NCBI GenBank assembly: GCA_027485695.1
Contig: JAIXQO010000002.1
Coordinates: forward strand, 666,006-730,005
Direction: 5' to 3'
DNA: 64,000 nt
From: Pseudomonadota bacterium
Lineage (GTDB): Bacteria > Bdellovibrionota > UBA1018
The position numbers and the translations under genes were made by a program. The first letter of the stretch is position 1. Each line of letters opens with the position of its first letter. The notes beneath the pieces were generated by a model. The model was not told where the DNA came from and searched no databases. It worked only from the letters and a program-made list of their open reading frames with translations. Below, piece by piece: positions 15,819 through 24,816 of this stretch.

Positions 15819-16709
15819 CTATGGCTTCTGCTTCGAGAACGTTGCCGCATCGAGACGATCACCGTAGTGCATGAGCGAATCGGATGCGCCTGGAACAACT
15901 TGCTTGCCCGAACCAGCTCCCGCTTCTTGAACGAGTTTTTTCATCGCCCATTCCACCGGAACACTTGGAGCAGCGTCACTGCCCGCACTATCCTTGGTTG
16001 GATCGACGCCGATTTTAGCTAAATCAGCCGTCTCGTCTTTCAAGATATTCGGACCAATCGATGCGACGTAATGAGAAAGCGCCCAACGATCGTCCATCGG
16101 AAGCGTGGCAAAAGATGCCATGGCTCCGCCAGCAATACCCTCTTTCAGAGTTTTGAAAATCTGAGAAGGTTTACGACCGTTTTTCCAGCCAGCGTCTTGC
16201 GTGAAGTTCCGAGGATGCGGATTGAGTGCTGCGGCCGCAGGGCCATTGCCCTCACCAGCGGCACCGTGACACGAAACGCACTGCTGCGAAAACACGTCCT
16301 TGCCATGCGCGACGAGTTCCGGAGTTGGCTCCCAAGGTTTCTTGAACTTGGAAGGTCCTGCGATCGCCTTAAAGATCGGCTTGTTATTCGTGTAAACGTT
16401 TCCACGGAACAGAAGGTCCGTCGAGGTCAACACAACGAAGATCGCGAGGAACACGAAGCCACTCGCGAAGATCACCGTGTTGGACGGATCATCTTTGCGA
16501 AGGTTCATGAACACGCCGACGACGATCGTCGCTTTCACGCAAGCGACGAGCATACCGACCACGTAATTCAGTGATCCGAGGTGCACGAACGAGAGCGCGA
16601 ACGTGATGACGGTGAGTACCAGGAGCGCCGCAAAAGCTTTGAAGGCGACGCCATCCGGCAGGATGTAGTGATGACCATGGGAAGAATCGTGATTGTGATC
16701 GTTTGCCAT
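15819..16709 (-). CDS. caa3 oxidase subunit IV (CtaF/CoxD-like) fused to a monoheme cytochrome c
   Basis: 296 residues. Residues 1-105 carry a His-rich N terminus (NDHNHDSSHGHHYILPDG) and three membrane helices of the prokaryotic subunit IV type. Residues ~130-220 form a cytochrome c domain with heme site CVSCHG and likely axial Met in FATLPMDDRW. About 70 further residues of low-complexity tail follow. The fusion tethers a heme c to the small subunit in addition to the one on subunit II. Last gene of the oxidase operon, 24 nt from ctaE. Confidence 0.88.
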   Translation of the reverse strand: MANDHNHDSSHGHHYILPDGVAFKAFAALLVLTVITFALSFVHLGSLNYVVGMLVACVKATIVVGVFMNLRKDDPSNTVIFASGFVFLAIFVVLTSTDLLFRGNVYTNNKPIFKAIAGPSKFKKPWEPTPELVAHGKDVFSQQCVSCHGAAGEGNGPAAAALNPHPRNFTQDAGWKNGRKPSQIFKTLKEGIAGGAMASFATLPMDDRWALSHYVASIGPNILKDETADLAKIGVDPTKDSAGSDAAPSVPVEWAMKKLVQEAGAGSGKQVVPGASDSLMHYGDRLDAATFSKQKP

Positions 16710-16733
16710 TTCGTTTTTAGCCTTTCTTCCTGG

Positions 16734-17390
16734 TTATCCGAGCAAGTAGAGGAGCGGGAACAAGAAGATCCACACCAAGTCAACGAAGTGCCAGTAGAAA
16801 CCGACGAGTTCAACCGGGGTGAAGAACTGTTTCGAGACTTCGCCACGCTTCACTCGGAGCATCACCCAAGTGATCAGGCCCATACCGAGGATGACGTGGA
16901 ACGCGTGAACGCCCGTCATCATGAAGTACAGCGAGAAGAAGAGCGGGACTTTGTCCATCGCCAGTTCTTTGTAGGTGTAGAGGCCGCCGGGAAGGATGCC
17001 TTCGTGAATCTTGTGCGAGTACTCGAAGTACTTGACGATCAAGAAGACGAATCCGAATCCGACCGTAGTCATGAGGTAGGCCAAACAACGGCTAACCTGA
17101 CCACGTTGAATCGAGCTCACACCGAGCACCATCGTCCAAGAACTCGTGATCAGAACGAAAGTGTTCAAGAGACCGAGCTTAGGATTCAGAAGCTTGTGCG
17201 CTTCATGGAACGCCTCTGGATACATCGCACGAAAGATGATGTAGCCCACGAAGAGCGCGCCGACCATGAGGACTTCCGTGACGAGGAAGACCCACATGCC
17301 CTGCTTGGCACCTTCGAATTCCTCGTGCGCGTTTTTCCAATGGTGACCGTGATGATAAGTGCCAGGAGTGACTTGTCCGTGATTACCCAT
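16734..17390 (-). CDS. ctaE: Cytochrome c oxidase subunit III
   Basis: 218 residues with about five membrane helices. Family motifs include KNAHEEFEGAKQGMWVFLVTEVLMVGALFVGY near the N terminus, MMTGVHAFHVILGMGLI, and VELVGFYWHFVDLVWIFLFPLLYL at the C terminus. It is a core subunit of the heme-copper oxidase in the inner membrane. It lies between ctaD and the subunit IV fusion in one operon. Confidence 0.95.
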   Translation of the reverse strand: MGNHGQVTPGTYHHGHHWKNAHEEFEGAKQGMWVFLVTEVLMVGALFVGYIIFRAMYPEAFHEAHKLLNPKLGLLNTFVLITSSWTMVLGVSSIQRGQVSRCLAYLMTTVGFGFVFLIVKYFEYSHKIHEGILPGGLYTYKELAMDKVPLFFSLYFMMTGVHAFHVILGMGLITWVMLRVKRGEVSKQFFTPVELVGFYWHFVDLVWIFLFPLLYLLG

Positions 17391-17407
17391 GGTACCGTTT
17401 CCTTTCG

Positions 17408-19018
17408 TTAGATTTTGATACCGCGATAGTCGTACGGCCAGGTGGTGACGACTGGATCGACCGGAAAGTTGTCATGAGGAGGAGGCGAAGGCGACTGCCA
17501 TTCGAGCGTGCCCGCACCCCAAGGATTGTCCCCTGCTTTCGGACCTTTTCTCGCATCGCGAATCATGTAGATCGCCGTCCAGGCGAAACCGACTGCGAGG
17601 AACCAAGAACCGATCGTCGAGAGCTGGTTCATGAGGGTGAACTCAGGCAAGTAGCTCCAATAGCGGCGAGGCATCCCCTGCGCGCCCGCGATGAACTGCG
17701 GGAAGAACGTCAGGTTGAATCCAAGCAGGATCAACCAGAAAGCAACTGATGCGGAGGATTCATTGTACATCTTGCCCGTCACCTTAGGGAACCAGTAGTG
17801 CATGCCACCGACGAAGCCCATGATCGTTCCGCCGACCATGACATAGTGGAAGTGAGCGATGACGAAGTAAGTGTCCGTCAGATGCACGTCAATCGGAAGC
17901 GTCGCCAAAAACACGCCGGTCAAACCACCGATCGTGAAGAGCTCGATAAAGCCCATCGCGTATTTCATCGGAGCATTGAACGTCAGCGAGCCTTTGTACA
18001 TCGTGCCAACCCAGCTGAACACCTTCACGCCCGTTGGAACGGCGACGAACATGGTGAGGAGCGAGAACACGAAGTTCGCGAGTTCCGACTGACCGGTCAC
18101 GAACATGTGGTGACCCCAAACGATGAACGCGACAAGCGCGATACCGAACGAAGCCAGCGCGATCGCTTTGTAACCGAAGATCGGCTTACGCGAGAAGACC
18201 GGGATGATTTCCGAGATCACGCCCATGGCCGGCAAAATCATGATGTAGACGGCCGGGTGGGAATAGAACCAGAAGAAGTGCTGGAAAAGGACCGCGTCGC
18301 CGCCGAGAGCCGGATCGAAGATACCGATCTTGAAAACACGCTCAAAAATCAAAAGTGCGAGCGTAATTGCAAGAACCGGCGTCGCCAAGATCTGGATGAC
18401 CGACGTGGCGTAGAGTGACCAGCAGAGCAGCGGCAAACGGGACCAGGATTGGCCTTGGGCGCGCAGCTTATGGATCGTGATGATGAAGTTCAGAGCCGTC
18501 AAAATGGATGCGAAACCGGCGATAAAAGCACCGAAAACAACCAGAATGACCGCACCCGACGTACGAATCGAGTAAGGAGTGTAAAACGTCCATCCCGTGT
18601 CTGCGCCACCCAAGAACAGAGCGAGCGTCGCGAAGATGCCGCCTGCCAGGTAGACGTAGTAAGAGAATAAGTTCAGTTTCGGGAAAGCGACGTCTTTGGC
18701 GCCGACCATCATCGGAAGCACGAAGTTACCGATCGATCCCGGAATGGCCGGGATGATGACCAGGAACACCATGATCGCGCCGTGATAAGTAAAGAAACGA
18801 TTGTAGGTCTGCGCAGTGATCAAGTTTCCGCCGCCTGGAGTGAAAAGCTCCAATCGGATCAGAAGCGCGAAGATACCGCCGACCAGGAAATAGGTCAGGA
18901 CGGTGGCGAGGTACATCAGACCAATGCGTTTATGGTCTACCGTCGTCAGCCAGGACCAAAGGCCCTTCTCGTGATTGAGGTAGTTGCTCCCATGACTCGT
19001 GCTATTTGCGTGTGCCAT
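17408..19018 (-). CDS. ctaD: Cytochrome c oxidase subunit I
   Basis: 536 residues with twelve predicted helices. Visible functional motifs: heme ligand [10 protein letters not shown], the CuB and cross-linked Tyr region [22 protein letters not shown], the HHMF pair ([10 protein letters not shown]), and the heme a/a3 His pair in [10 protein letters not shown]-like [14 protein letters not shown]. It reduces oxygen to water and pumps protons. The SHPAVY-type motif marks an A-family oxidase. Confidence 0.97.
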   Translation of the reverse strand: MAHANSTSHGSNYLNHEKGLWSWLTTVDHKRIGLMYLATVLTYFLVGGIFALLIRLELFTPGGGNLITAQTYNRFFTYHGAIMVFLVIIPAIPGSIGNFVLPMMVGAKDVAFPKLNLFSYYVYLAGGIFATLALFLGGADTGWTFYTPYSIRTSGAVILVVFGAFIAGFASILTALNFIITIHKLRAQGQSWSRLPLLCWSLYATSVIQILATPVLAITLALLIFERVFKIGIFDPALGGDAVLFQHFFWFYSHPAVYIMILPAMGVISEIIPVFSRKPIFGYKAIALASFGIALVAFIVWGHHMFVTGQSELANFVFSLLTMFVAVPTGVKVFSWVGTMYKGSLTFNAPMKYAMGFIELFTIGGLTGVFLATLPIDVHLTDTYFVIAHFHYVMVGGTIMGFVGGMHYWFPKVTGKMYNESSASVAFWLILLGFNLTFFPQFIAGAQGMPRRYWSYLPEFTLMNQLSTIGSWFLAVGFAWTAIYMIRDARKGPKAGDNPWGAGTLEWQSPSPPPHDNFPVDPVVTTWPYDYRGIKI

Positions 19019-19032
19019 GATTCAAATGCTCC

Positions 19033-20007
19033 TTATTGCAGACTCTTGATGTACGCAATGATGGCGTTCATCTCAGTTTCGTTGACGATTCCTTGGAACG
19101 GCGGCATGACCGGGTTGTAACCCTTCACGATCTTCGCCGTCGGAGTCATGATCGACTCGCGGATGTAGTTTTCGTCCGCTTTGACTGTGCTACCGTCGGC
19201 CAACTCGACATCGTGGCCGAAAAGACCTTTGTAGGTTGGCCCAATGCCTCCGGCATCACCCGTAGCATTATGGCAAGCGTTACAGCCTTTGGCCGCGACG
19301 AGTTTCGCACCCTGCTCAGGCAACGAGAGTTGCGTGAGGCTTGCTTCTGGTTTTGCGCCGGTGACCTGGACGGGTTTGCCGCGCTTGAACGCTTCCCACT
19401 TATCCGCTTCCAGTACTTTGACCTTAGCGAGCATGAGGGAGTGCGAGGCTCCACAGTATTCCGTACAGAACACTTGGTGTTCTCCGGCCTGTTTCGCTTC
19501 GAACCAAATCGTCGTGAACATTCCAGGCACCACGTCGCTCTTGACCCGGAAATTCGGGATGAAGAAGCCGTGGATCACGTCTTCGGAACTCATAACGAAT
19601 TTGACTGGCACGTTCTGAGGAACGTAGACCTCGTTCGTCAGAACACGGCCGTCATCATATTGGAAGTTCCAGAGCCATTGCTTGCCGATCACGCGAATTT
19701 CCATCGCGTTAGTCGGCGCGTGAACCATCTTCTTGTAGACGCTCCAGCCCCAACCGAAAATCACGAGGAGCAAGATCGTCGGGACAATCGTCCAGAAGAG
19801 TTCAAGAGCGTGGTTGTCGACAATGTACTTAGGCTTGGCGCCCGAGGACTTTTTGTATTTTACGGCGAAATAAAGCATTCCGCCGACGACAAGGATGAAA
19901 AAGAAGACGCTTAGCCAAAGGAGAAATAGATAGAGGTGGTCCCAAATGACCGCGACATCCGTACCTTGGCTAGGCAAGCCGAGTGCATAAGCTTCACGAA
20001 ACAACAT
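19033..20007 (-). CDS. ctaC: Cytochrome c oxidase subunit II with C-terminal cytochrome c (caa3 type)
   Basis: 324 residues. The two N-terminal membrane helices are followed by the periplasmic cupredoxin domain with the CuA site (EYCGASHSLMLAKV). A cytochrome c domain with CNACHNATG and a Met-containing end (YNPVMPPFQG) makes this a caa3-type subunit II that accepts electrons through its own heme. It follows sco and precedes ctaD. Confidence 0.95.
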   Translation of the reverse strand: MLFREAYALGLPSQGTDVAVIWDHLYLFLLWLSVFFFILVVGGMLYFAVKYKKSSGAKPKYIVDNHALELFWTIVPTILLLVIFGWGWSVYKKMVHAPTNAMEIRVIGKQWLWNFQYDDGRVLTNEVYVPQNVPVKFVMSSEDVIHGFFIPNFRVKSDVVPGMFTTIWFEAKQAGEHQVFCTEYCGASHSLMLAKVKVLEADKWEAFKRGKPVQVTGAKPEASLTQLSLPEQGAKLVAAKGCNACHNATGDAGGIGPTYKGLFGHDVELADGSTVKADENYIRESIMTPTAKIVKGYNPVMPPFQGIVNETEMNAIIAYIKSLQ

Positions 20008-20013
20008 GATGAA

Positions 20014-20877
20014 CTAACCCCCTCCTGTTGAGGAATGTTTCACCGAGGCTCTCTGGCGGAACCAGAAGAGTCCAAGATAGATCACTAAAAACAGAATCAT
20101 CCCGGCGGCCGCTAGGCGCACGACGCGAAAGATCGCCATCGAATACTGACGGAGTTGGGGATCATACTGATAACAAAAAAGAATGATTCGATCGAGAATC
20201 GTTCCGACTTTTCCGTCGGACGCTTCCAAAAGCGAAAGCTTGAGATCGGACGGCCGATACTGAATGCCGTAAAGAATGCGGGAGAGTTTGCCTTCGGGAG
20301 TAAGGACGAAAATGCCCGCGCCGTGCGCGAATTCGCGCTGGGCCTCATTCCATTTGAAACCAAAACCAACAGAATCGGCGAGTTTCTGGATGTTTTCCGT
20401 CGTGCCGGTCAAAAAGTGAAAATTAGGATTCGCGTCTTTCTTACCAAGAGCATCTAGGAAACTTTGTTTTTTGGAACTCGCGAGCACGTGGTCTTCTTTG
20501 GCGTCGATGCTGACGTTGACGACTTCAAACTGCTGACCAGGAACCCAGTTCATCCCCTTCACGCCCTCGAGCATTCCATTCAGAATGAAACCGCAGAGCG
20601 TGGGGCACTGATAGTAAGCGAGCGAGAGCAGTACCGGTTTTCCGGATTTAAAGAAGTTTGCAAAAGGCACCGTCGCTCCGGTCTCATCGCGAAACGTCAG
20701 TTCGGAGACCGGTACTTGCGCGCCCAGTTTTTCGGTGATGCCCACGCCTTCGAGTGCCGCAGGTTTTTGAGTCGCAGGAACGCCCTGCGGAGTCGTGGCT
20801 GCACGACTAGACGCGGGAGAAAAAGCGTTGATGAGGAGACTCACTCCGCAGAGAGCGAGCGCCAGGCTTCGACGAAT
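20014..20877 (-). CDS. SCO1/SenC-family copper chaperone for cytochrome oxidase
   Basis: Thioredoxin-fold protein that helps load CuA of subunit II. The copper-binding CxxxC is CPTLCGF, the distal His is in REFAHGAGIF, and a C-terminal membrane helix (AAAGMILFLVIYLGLFWF) anchors it. The ORF track starts at a GTG (20844), which cuts off half of the signal peptide. In frame upstream, RRSLALALCGVSLLINAFSPASSRAA is a good signal sequence. The only start that includes it is an ATT (or ATC) at 20877-20880, with gagg just upstream. I give the ATT as the likely start. Confidence 0.8.
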   Translation of the reverse strand: MRRSLALALCGVSLLINAFSPASSRAATTPQGVPATQKPAALEGVGITEKLGAQVPVSELTFRDETGATVPFANFFKSGKPVLLSLAYYQCPTLCGFILNGMLEGVKGMNWVPGQQFEVVNVSIDAKEDHVLASSKKQSFLDALGKKDANPNFHFLTGTTENIQKLADSVGFGFKWNEAQREFAHGAGIFVLTPEGKLSRILYGIQYRPSDLKLSLLEASDGKVGTILDRIILFCYQYDPQLRQYSMAIFRVVRLAAAGMILFLVIYLGLFWFRQRASVKHSSTGGG

Positions 20878-20960
20878 GATGACCTCGGATTCATTTTTAT
20901 CCCCAACGGACGTAAAAAAGCGAAACGCCAGGAGGGGAACGCACTGATTTCTTTTGGTTC

Positions 20961-20969
20961 ATTCTAGCA
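20961..20969 (-). promoter_or_regulatory. Possible extended -10 promoter for the sco-cta operon
   Basis: On the minus strand tgctagaat fits an extended -10 (TGnTAnaaT), about 85 nt before the sco start. No good -35 is seen. Confidence 0.3.
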
Positions 20970-21040
20970 TACGTGTCTCTGGAGAATCTAATTGAATTCT
21001 AGGGGTTAGAGAGTTTCCACCGCCCTTCACTCACTCATGA

Positions 21041-21061
21041 CTCGGACTTCTCAAGTCCGAG
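21041..21061. other. Perfect 9-bp hairpin in the intergenic region
   Basis: Ctcggactt-ctc-aagtccgag, with flanking tcat/atga extending the symmetry. There is no T tail. It lies in the 341-nt gap between the sco gene and the Cys-repeat lipoprotein, which otherwise holds only the candidate promoter and a weak terminator. It could be a terminator variant or an operator. Confidence 0.4.
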
Positions 21062-21158
21062 ATGAAATCTTCGGACACCTGAGCAGGCGATCTTGGAAAT
21101 CACCTTCTAAATGAGGAAACTCATCCCATTGAACTAACGCTATCCGCCACAAAAGCAG

Positions 21159-21196
21159 AGAGGGCCGATCCCGAAAACGGAATCGCCCCTCCCATC
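21159..21196 (-). terminator. Possible terminator of the Cys-repeat lipoprotein gene
   Basis: On the minus strand gaggggcgattccg pairs imperfectly with cgggatcggccctc around a ttt loop and is followed by tctgctttt. It lies 23 nt after the stop. Confidence 0.45.
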
Positions 21197-21218
21197 GAGA
21201 CGCTTGAACTTATTTGAT

Positions 21219-21812
21219 CTAACGAACGCAGAATCCGTTCAGGTTACCCGAGCACGGACCACAGTTCGCTTGCGGAAGGCAGCCGTAGGAAGTCATGACA
21301 TATCCAATGCCGCAGCTCTGGCAGGAGTAACCGGCGTAGCCGCCCCAGTACCCTCCCCAACCGCCACCCCAGCTACCGCCAGGAATACCGGTATTTCCGC
21401 CGGAGTAGTGCGAAGGAACGCACTGACCGTGATAAAGCACTTGGCCGACCGGACAATAGTTATAGTTGCCGCCGCCCGTGCCACCACCAAAGGAAGGAAC
21501 GCAAGAACCGTTGTAATAAGCGGAACCTGCTGGGCAAGAGCCTTGAGCTAAACATCCGTACTGAGTTTGAATTTGACCGTTCGGACAGGTCCCCACTCCG
21601 CCACCACCGCTGATGCACTGACTACCGTTGTAGTAAGTGCCGGTGGGGCAAGCAGAACCGCTCACGCACTGATTATTGACAAACGAGGTGCCGACCGGAC
21701 AAGCGGCTTGTCCGTTGACCGTGGTGTTGTTGTCATCTTTTTTTCCGCAACCGCTGACGAGCACCAGCGCGGTGACGACTCCTACCCAACCCAAACGAAA
21801 AAAGTTGCTCAT
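21219..21812 (-). CDS. Lipoprotein with repeated Cys modules
   Basis: 197 residues with a lipobox (ALVLVSGCGKK). The mature part is built of ~20-residue modules of the type CPxGxxYxNGxC: CPVGTSFVNNQC, CPTGTYYNGSQC, CPNGQIQTQYGC, CPAGSAYYNGSC, CPVGQVLYHGQC. They are separated by Gly-rich linkers, and a Gly/Trp/Tyr-rich section (GGSWGGGWGGYWGGY) follows. Such Cys-rich repeats suggest a disulfide-stabilised, surface-exposed, fibrous or adhesive protein. No named family is recognised. Confidence 0.75.
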   Translation of the reverse strand: MSNFFRLGWVGVVTALVLVSGCGKKDDNNTTVNGQAACPVGTSFVNNQCVSGSACPTGTYYNGSQCISGGGGVGTCPNGQIQTQYGCLAQGSCPAGSAYYNGSCVPSFGGGTGGGNYNYCPVGQVLYHGQCVPSHYSGGNTGIPGGSWGGGWGGYWGGYAGYSCQSCGIGYVMTSYGCLPQANCGPCSGNLNGFCVR

Positions 21813-22015
21813 ATACCGGAGGCCCTTCCCTACAATTTTTTGAACGATCCACCAACCGAATCGCTCCAGTTATACAGGGATATATAACGCAATGAGTCAT
21901 ATCGTCAAACTCTTCATCAATGAATCCAGCCGTCTCAAGTCCACACCGAGGACCATTTACCTGCTGCCATGGATTCGTATTTTGAAGCGCTCTGCGTTCT
22001 GCTACGAATAAGTGC

Positions 22016-22975
22016 GTGAAATCCTCCGATATTTCTGCCGGCTCTCCGAATAGGTCCACTCCGCCGTGGTTTGCCGATTTCAAGCTCCTTCGCGAGCTCT
22101 CGAAATCTGGCATCGTGACTTTGGTCCTGATCTCCGTCTTGAGCGGTTTTTTCATCGGCCATTCGTTTGAACAAGACATCGACTGGACACGGTTCTTGCT
22201 CACCTTTTTCGGGATTCTTTTTCTCGCCTCAGGCTCAAGCGCCCTGAACCAGGTTCAAGAGGTCGAAATTGATCGTCGCATGCCGAGAACGGCAGGGCGC
22301 CCGATCCCCAGCGGCCGCATCTCGGTTGGTCAGGCGCTGTTTTTCTGCGGCGTGACGATCGGACTCGGACTCGCGCTACTCGCAATTCTGGATCTCTCGC
22401 TCCTCGTACTGGGCGCGATCGCCGTCGTTTCCTACAACGGACTCTACACGCTTTGGTGGAAACGCAATCATGCATTCGGCGCAATTCCGGGCGCTATCCC
22501 AGGTGCACTCCCGATACTCATGGGCTCGATCGGCGCTACCGGAAATTGGCGAGATCCTGGCGGCTGGTACCTCTTTTCGATTTTGTTCTTCTGGCAGATG
22601 CCGCACTTCTGGGCGCTCGCGATCAAATACCGCGGCGACTACGCGGAGGGAGGAATCCCCACTCTGCCAGTTCAAAAAGGTGTCGATGTCACGATTCGAC
22701 AGATCCAGATCTGGTGCCTTGCTTACGTCGCGATCTCGCTTGCGGCACCACTTTTCTTTCGCGTCGGTGCGCTCTACCTCTCGTGCACGATCGTGGTGGG
22801 CATCATGATCTTAAAAGAGCTCTATCGATTCTCCCAAGATCCGGAGAGCAAAGCTTGGCTCCGGTTTTTCCTCTGGATCAATCTCACGCTCGTCGTCTAC
22901 TTGGGCGCGCTCGCCCTCGATCAGTGGTCGATCCACTTGATCCCCGGTTTCAAGAATCTGATTAGGATTGAGTAA
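22016..22975 (+). CDS. ctaB: Protoheme IX farnesyltransferase (heme O synthase)
   Basis: UbiA-family prenyltransferase that converts heme b to heme O for the oxidase encoded nearby. 319 residues with about eight helices. The Asp-rich motif is NQVQEVEIDRRMPRTAGRPIPSG; the second conserved region is YNGLYTLWWKRNHAFGAIPGAIPGALPILMG, and the DYAEGGIPTLP loop follows. It starts at GTG with no strong ribosome site. Transcribed opposite to, and separate from, the cta operon. Confidence 0.93.
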   Translation: MKSSDISAGSPNRSTPPWFADFKLLRELSKSGIVTLVLISVLSGFFIGHSFEQDIDWTRFLLTFFGILFLASGSSALNQVQEVEIDRRMPRTAGRPIPSGRISVGQALFFCGVTIGLGLALLAILDLSLLVLGAIAVVSYNGLYTLWWKRNHAFGAIPGAIPGALPILMGSIGATGNWRDPGGWYLFSILFFWQMPHFWALAIKYRGDYAEGGIPTLPVQKGVDVTIRQIQIWCLAYVAISLAAPLFFRVGALYLSCTIVVGIMILKELYRFSQDPESKAWLRFFLWINLTLVVYLGALALDQWSIHLIPGFKNLIRIE

Positions 22976-22991
22976 CCGATACGCAAAATAA

Positions 22992-23019
22992 AAAGGGAGC
23001 ACGTCTCCGCACTCCCTTT
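22992..23019 (-). terminator. Terminator between ctaB and the convergent 23046-23930 gene
   Basis: Aaagggag/ctcccttt stem; on the minus strand it is followed by ttattttg, so it suits the minus-strand gene best. It may also serve ctaB. Confidence 0.65.
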
Positions 23020-23045
23020 CGGTACTCAATGAACTCAGCAGTTAC

Positions 23046-23930
23046 TTAGAACTCTTTGTCGAGGTTCGGCAACGGATGCTGATCGTCGAAAACATTTCTC
23101 GTCTCCAATGCTCCCTTGGAGAGCACCGGAATCGTCGTCCATGCGCGACTCAATTCATCACGAGGACGCTTGAGAAATAGATCAATCACCTGAAAGAGCG
23201 TATTCGTGCAGTTGAGTTGAAGCGTGTGGTAGAGCGAGGTCATCTCAGGTTCATGCAGCTGCTTTACTGCTAGCGCAAAAAATGCGCTGGCGCGAGCGCC
23301 TTCGAATTTCAAACGAAACTGCTCGATCTTATGCTGCTCTTCGACGGCGCCCATGTATTCATCCGTTAGCGAAACCATACGCTTAGCCAGACCGTAATAT
23401 CCTTGAGTTCCCTTGATGAGATCATAGTCTGGGCCACCGACGAAACTCACCGCTTCGACAGACAAGACGATCGATGCTAACGCAACAGGCTCGGATGCTA
23501 CCGGACCCGACTGCGGAAACAACCACATCGCGTGACCATTTTTGAAATTGAAACGAAGCTGAGTGTGGGCGGCTAACCACTCCGGAGCGAAACGCTCCAT
23601 CTGAAAAATCACATCTTGAATGACGTCGGCGCCAGTCGTCGCACCTACCCAGAACTGGCCGGCGTGGCTGATGTTCGCGAAGAACATCGCTTGTTTGAGA
23701 CGGGAGTCCGAGAACCACCGAGCAGGGATGTAAGGAGCGGCTTGTTCACGAGTGATTCGACGAAAACTGCGTTTGTTTTCCATCTTGAGGCATTTCCCCA
23801 AATACGGACCTTGCGGCATCACGCCGGGCGATGCGAACGGATCATTCGCGGGACGACAAGCATTGCCTGTCTCGGCCCATGAAGAAAACGAAACCACGAG
23901 TGAAAGAACAAGGGAGATTCTTAAAAGCAT
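23046..23930 (-). CDS. Secreted protein, possibly DUF4105/Lnb-like
   Basis: I start at the ATG at 23930, which gives a signal peptide (MLLRISLVLSLVVSFSSWAE), not at the ORF-track start 64 codons upstream. 294 residues. Elements such as HTQLRFNFKNGHAMWLFPQ, a YYGLAKRMVSLTDEYMGAVEEQ helix and LNCTNTLFQVIDLFLK recall the periplasmic DUF4105 (Lnb) proteins, where a conserved NC(T) stretch follows a helical section. The match is by eye and uncertain. Periplasmic location is well supported. Confidence 0.6.
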   Translation of the reverse strand: MLLRISLVLSLVVSFSSWAETGNACRPANDPFASPGVMPQGPYLGKCLKMENKRSFRRITREQAAPYIPARWFSDSRLKQAMFFANISHAGQFWVGATTGADVIQDVIFQMERFAPEWLAAHTQLRFNFKNGHAMWLFPQSGPVASEPVALASIVLSVEAVSFVGGPDYDLIKGTQGYYGLAKRMVSLTDEYMGAVEEQHKIEQFRLKFEGARASAFFALAVKQLHEPEMTSLYHTLQLNCTNTLFQVIDLFLKRPRDELSRAWTTIPVLSKGALETRNVFDDQHPLPNLDKEF

Positions 23931-24048
23931 GAGGCGGACTATAGCTGAACTTTTTCGATCGCGCTCGACCGTTTTGAAATTCTCGAGCGGCAAAAGAAAC
24001 AAAATTGAACCGGGCGCCATCACTCCACTGTGCGGACTGACTACAAGT

Positions 24049-24675
24049 TCAACACTGAGACGCAATTTTCGTGATGAGATTCTTGTCGAGATCCATCTCG
24101 TAAGTGGTCGTCGAGATTTCATCGACGTACTCCACCTGAAGGGGCGAACGGATTTCTCCGCCAGGATAACTCACCACTCCTCTCACGCGAAAATAGGGTT
24201 TACGCAACTGCCCCAAGAATGCGGCCTCTTCTTTGGAGACCGAGTAGTCTGAGATGAACGAGTACTCGTTCGGGCATTTCTCCATCGATTTACGATCAGG
24301 AAAGTAGCACTCGCTTCCGAGGTTGACCTGCGCGCCGTTCGCATAAAAAAGCGTCGAGCCGATTTTCACGTTCTGCCCAGTCATGAAAAACGCGTTATCA
24401 CCGATCTTGACCGATCGACCGTTTGGATAGAGGGCTTGATCAGCAAGTTTCAACGCTTGACCGTTCGGGTGATAGAAAACACTGGACGACTGGATCAAAC
24501 GACCATTCGGATAGATCGCGTTTCCCGCAAGATCCTTGCGAGGTCGGCCGCCGCAATATTGGTCAGAATTTTCACTCGGTGAAAACAAGGTCGCGGTCGG
24601 AGAAGGGGCTGGGTAAATCAATACGTCAGCCCCGACTCCACCAACCAAGAAGAATCCAATGATATTCAGAAGCAC
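24049..24675 (-). CDS. Secreted protein with tandem 16-residue NG repeats
   Basis: 208 residues with an N-terminal hydrophobic segment (MLLNIIGFFLVGGVGADVLIYP). Residues ~52-116 are four to five tandem ~16-residue repeats: YPNGRLIQSSSVFY, HPNGQALKLADQALY, PNGRSVKIGDNAFF, TGQNVKIGSTLFY, ANGAQVNL. Each has an NG turn followed by alternating hydrophobic residues, suggesting short beta-strands stacked in a solenoid, somewhat like MORN repeats. The C-terminal half is different. No family is recognised. The end of the gene lies upstream of the 23930 start, so the two may be co-transcribed. Confidence 0.7.
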   Translation of the reverse strand: MLLNIIGFFLVGGVGADVLIYPAPSPTATLFSPSENSDQYCGGRPRKDLAGNAIYPNGRLIQSSSVFYHPNGQALKLADQALYPNGRSVKIGDNAFFMTGQNVKIGSTLFYANGAQVNLGSECYFPDRKSMEKCPNEYSFISDYSVSKEEAAFLGQLRKPYFRVRGVVSYPGGEIRSPLQVEYVDEISTTTYEMDLDKNLITKIASQC

Positions 24676-24756
24676 CGTTCAATTCCTACTTTCGGATCCC
24701 AGAGGTGATCGATCACTGATGACCCATGGGATCAGTCGCGAATGAGTCTGTCGAAT

Positions 24757-24792
24757 AAAAAACCCCCGCATCCGAAACGGAGGCGAGGGTTC
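24757..24792 (-). terminator. Terminator of the act operon
   Basis: On the minus strand aaccctcgcctccg-ttt-cggatgcgggggtt, with one bulge region, followed by ttttatt. It lies 25 nt after the actF stop. Confidence 0.75.
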
Positions 24793-24816
24793 GTGGAATC
24801 TGCGGTAAATAAGCTT

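Noticed and set aside
16581-17411. 276-codon plus-strand ORF opposite ctaE
   Set aside because: Charged low-complexity shadow of a confident oxidase subunit gene.
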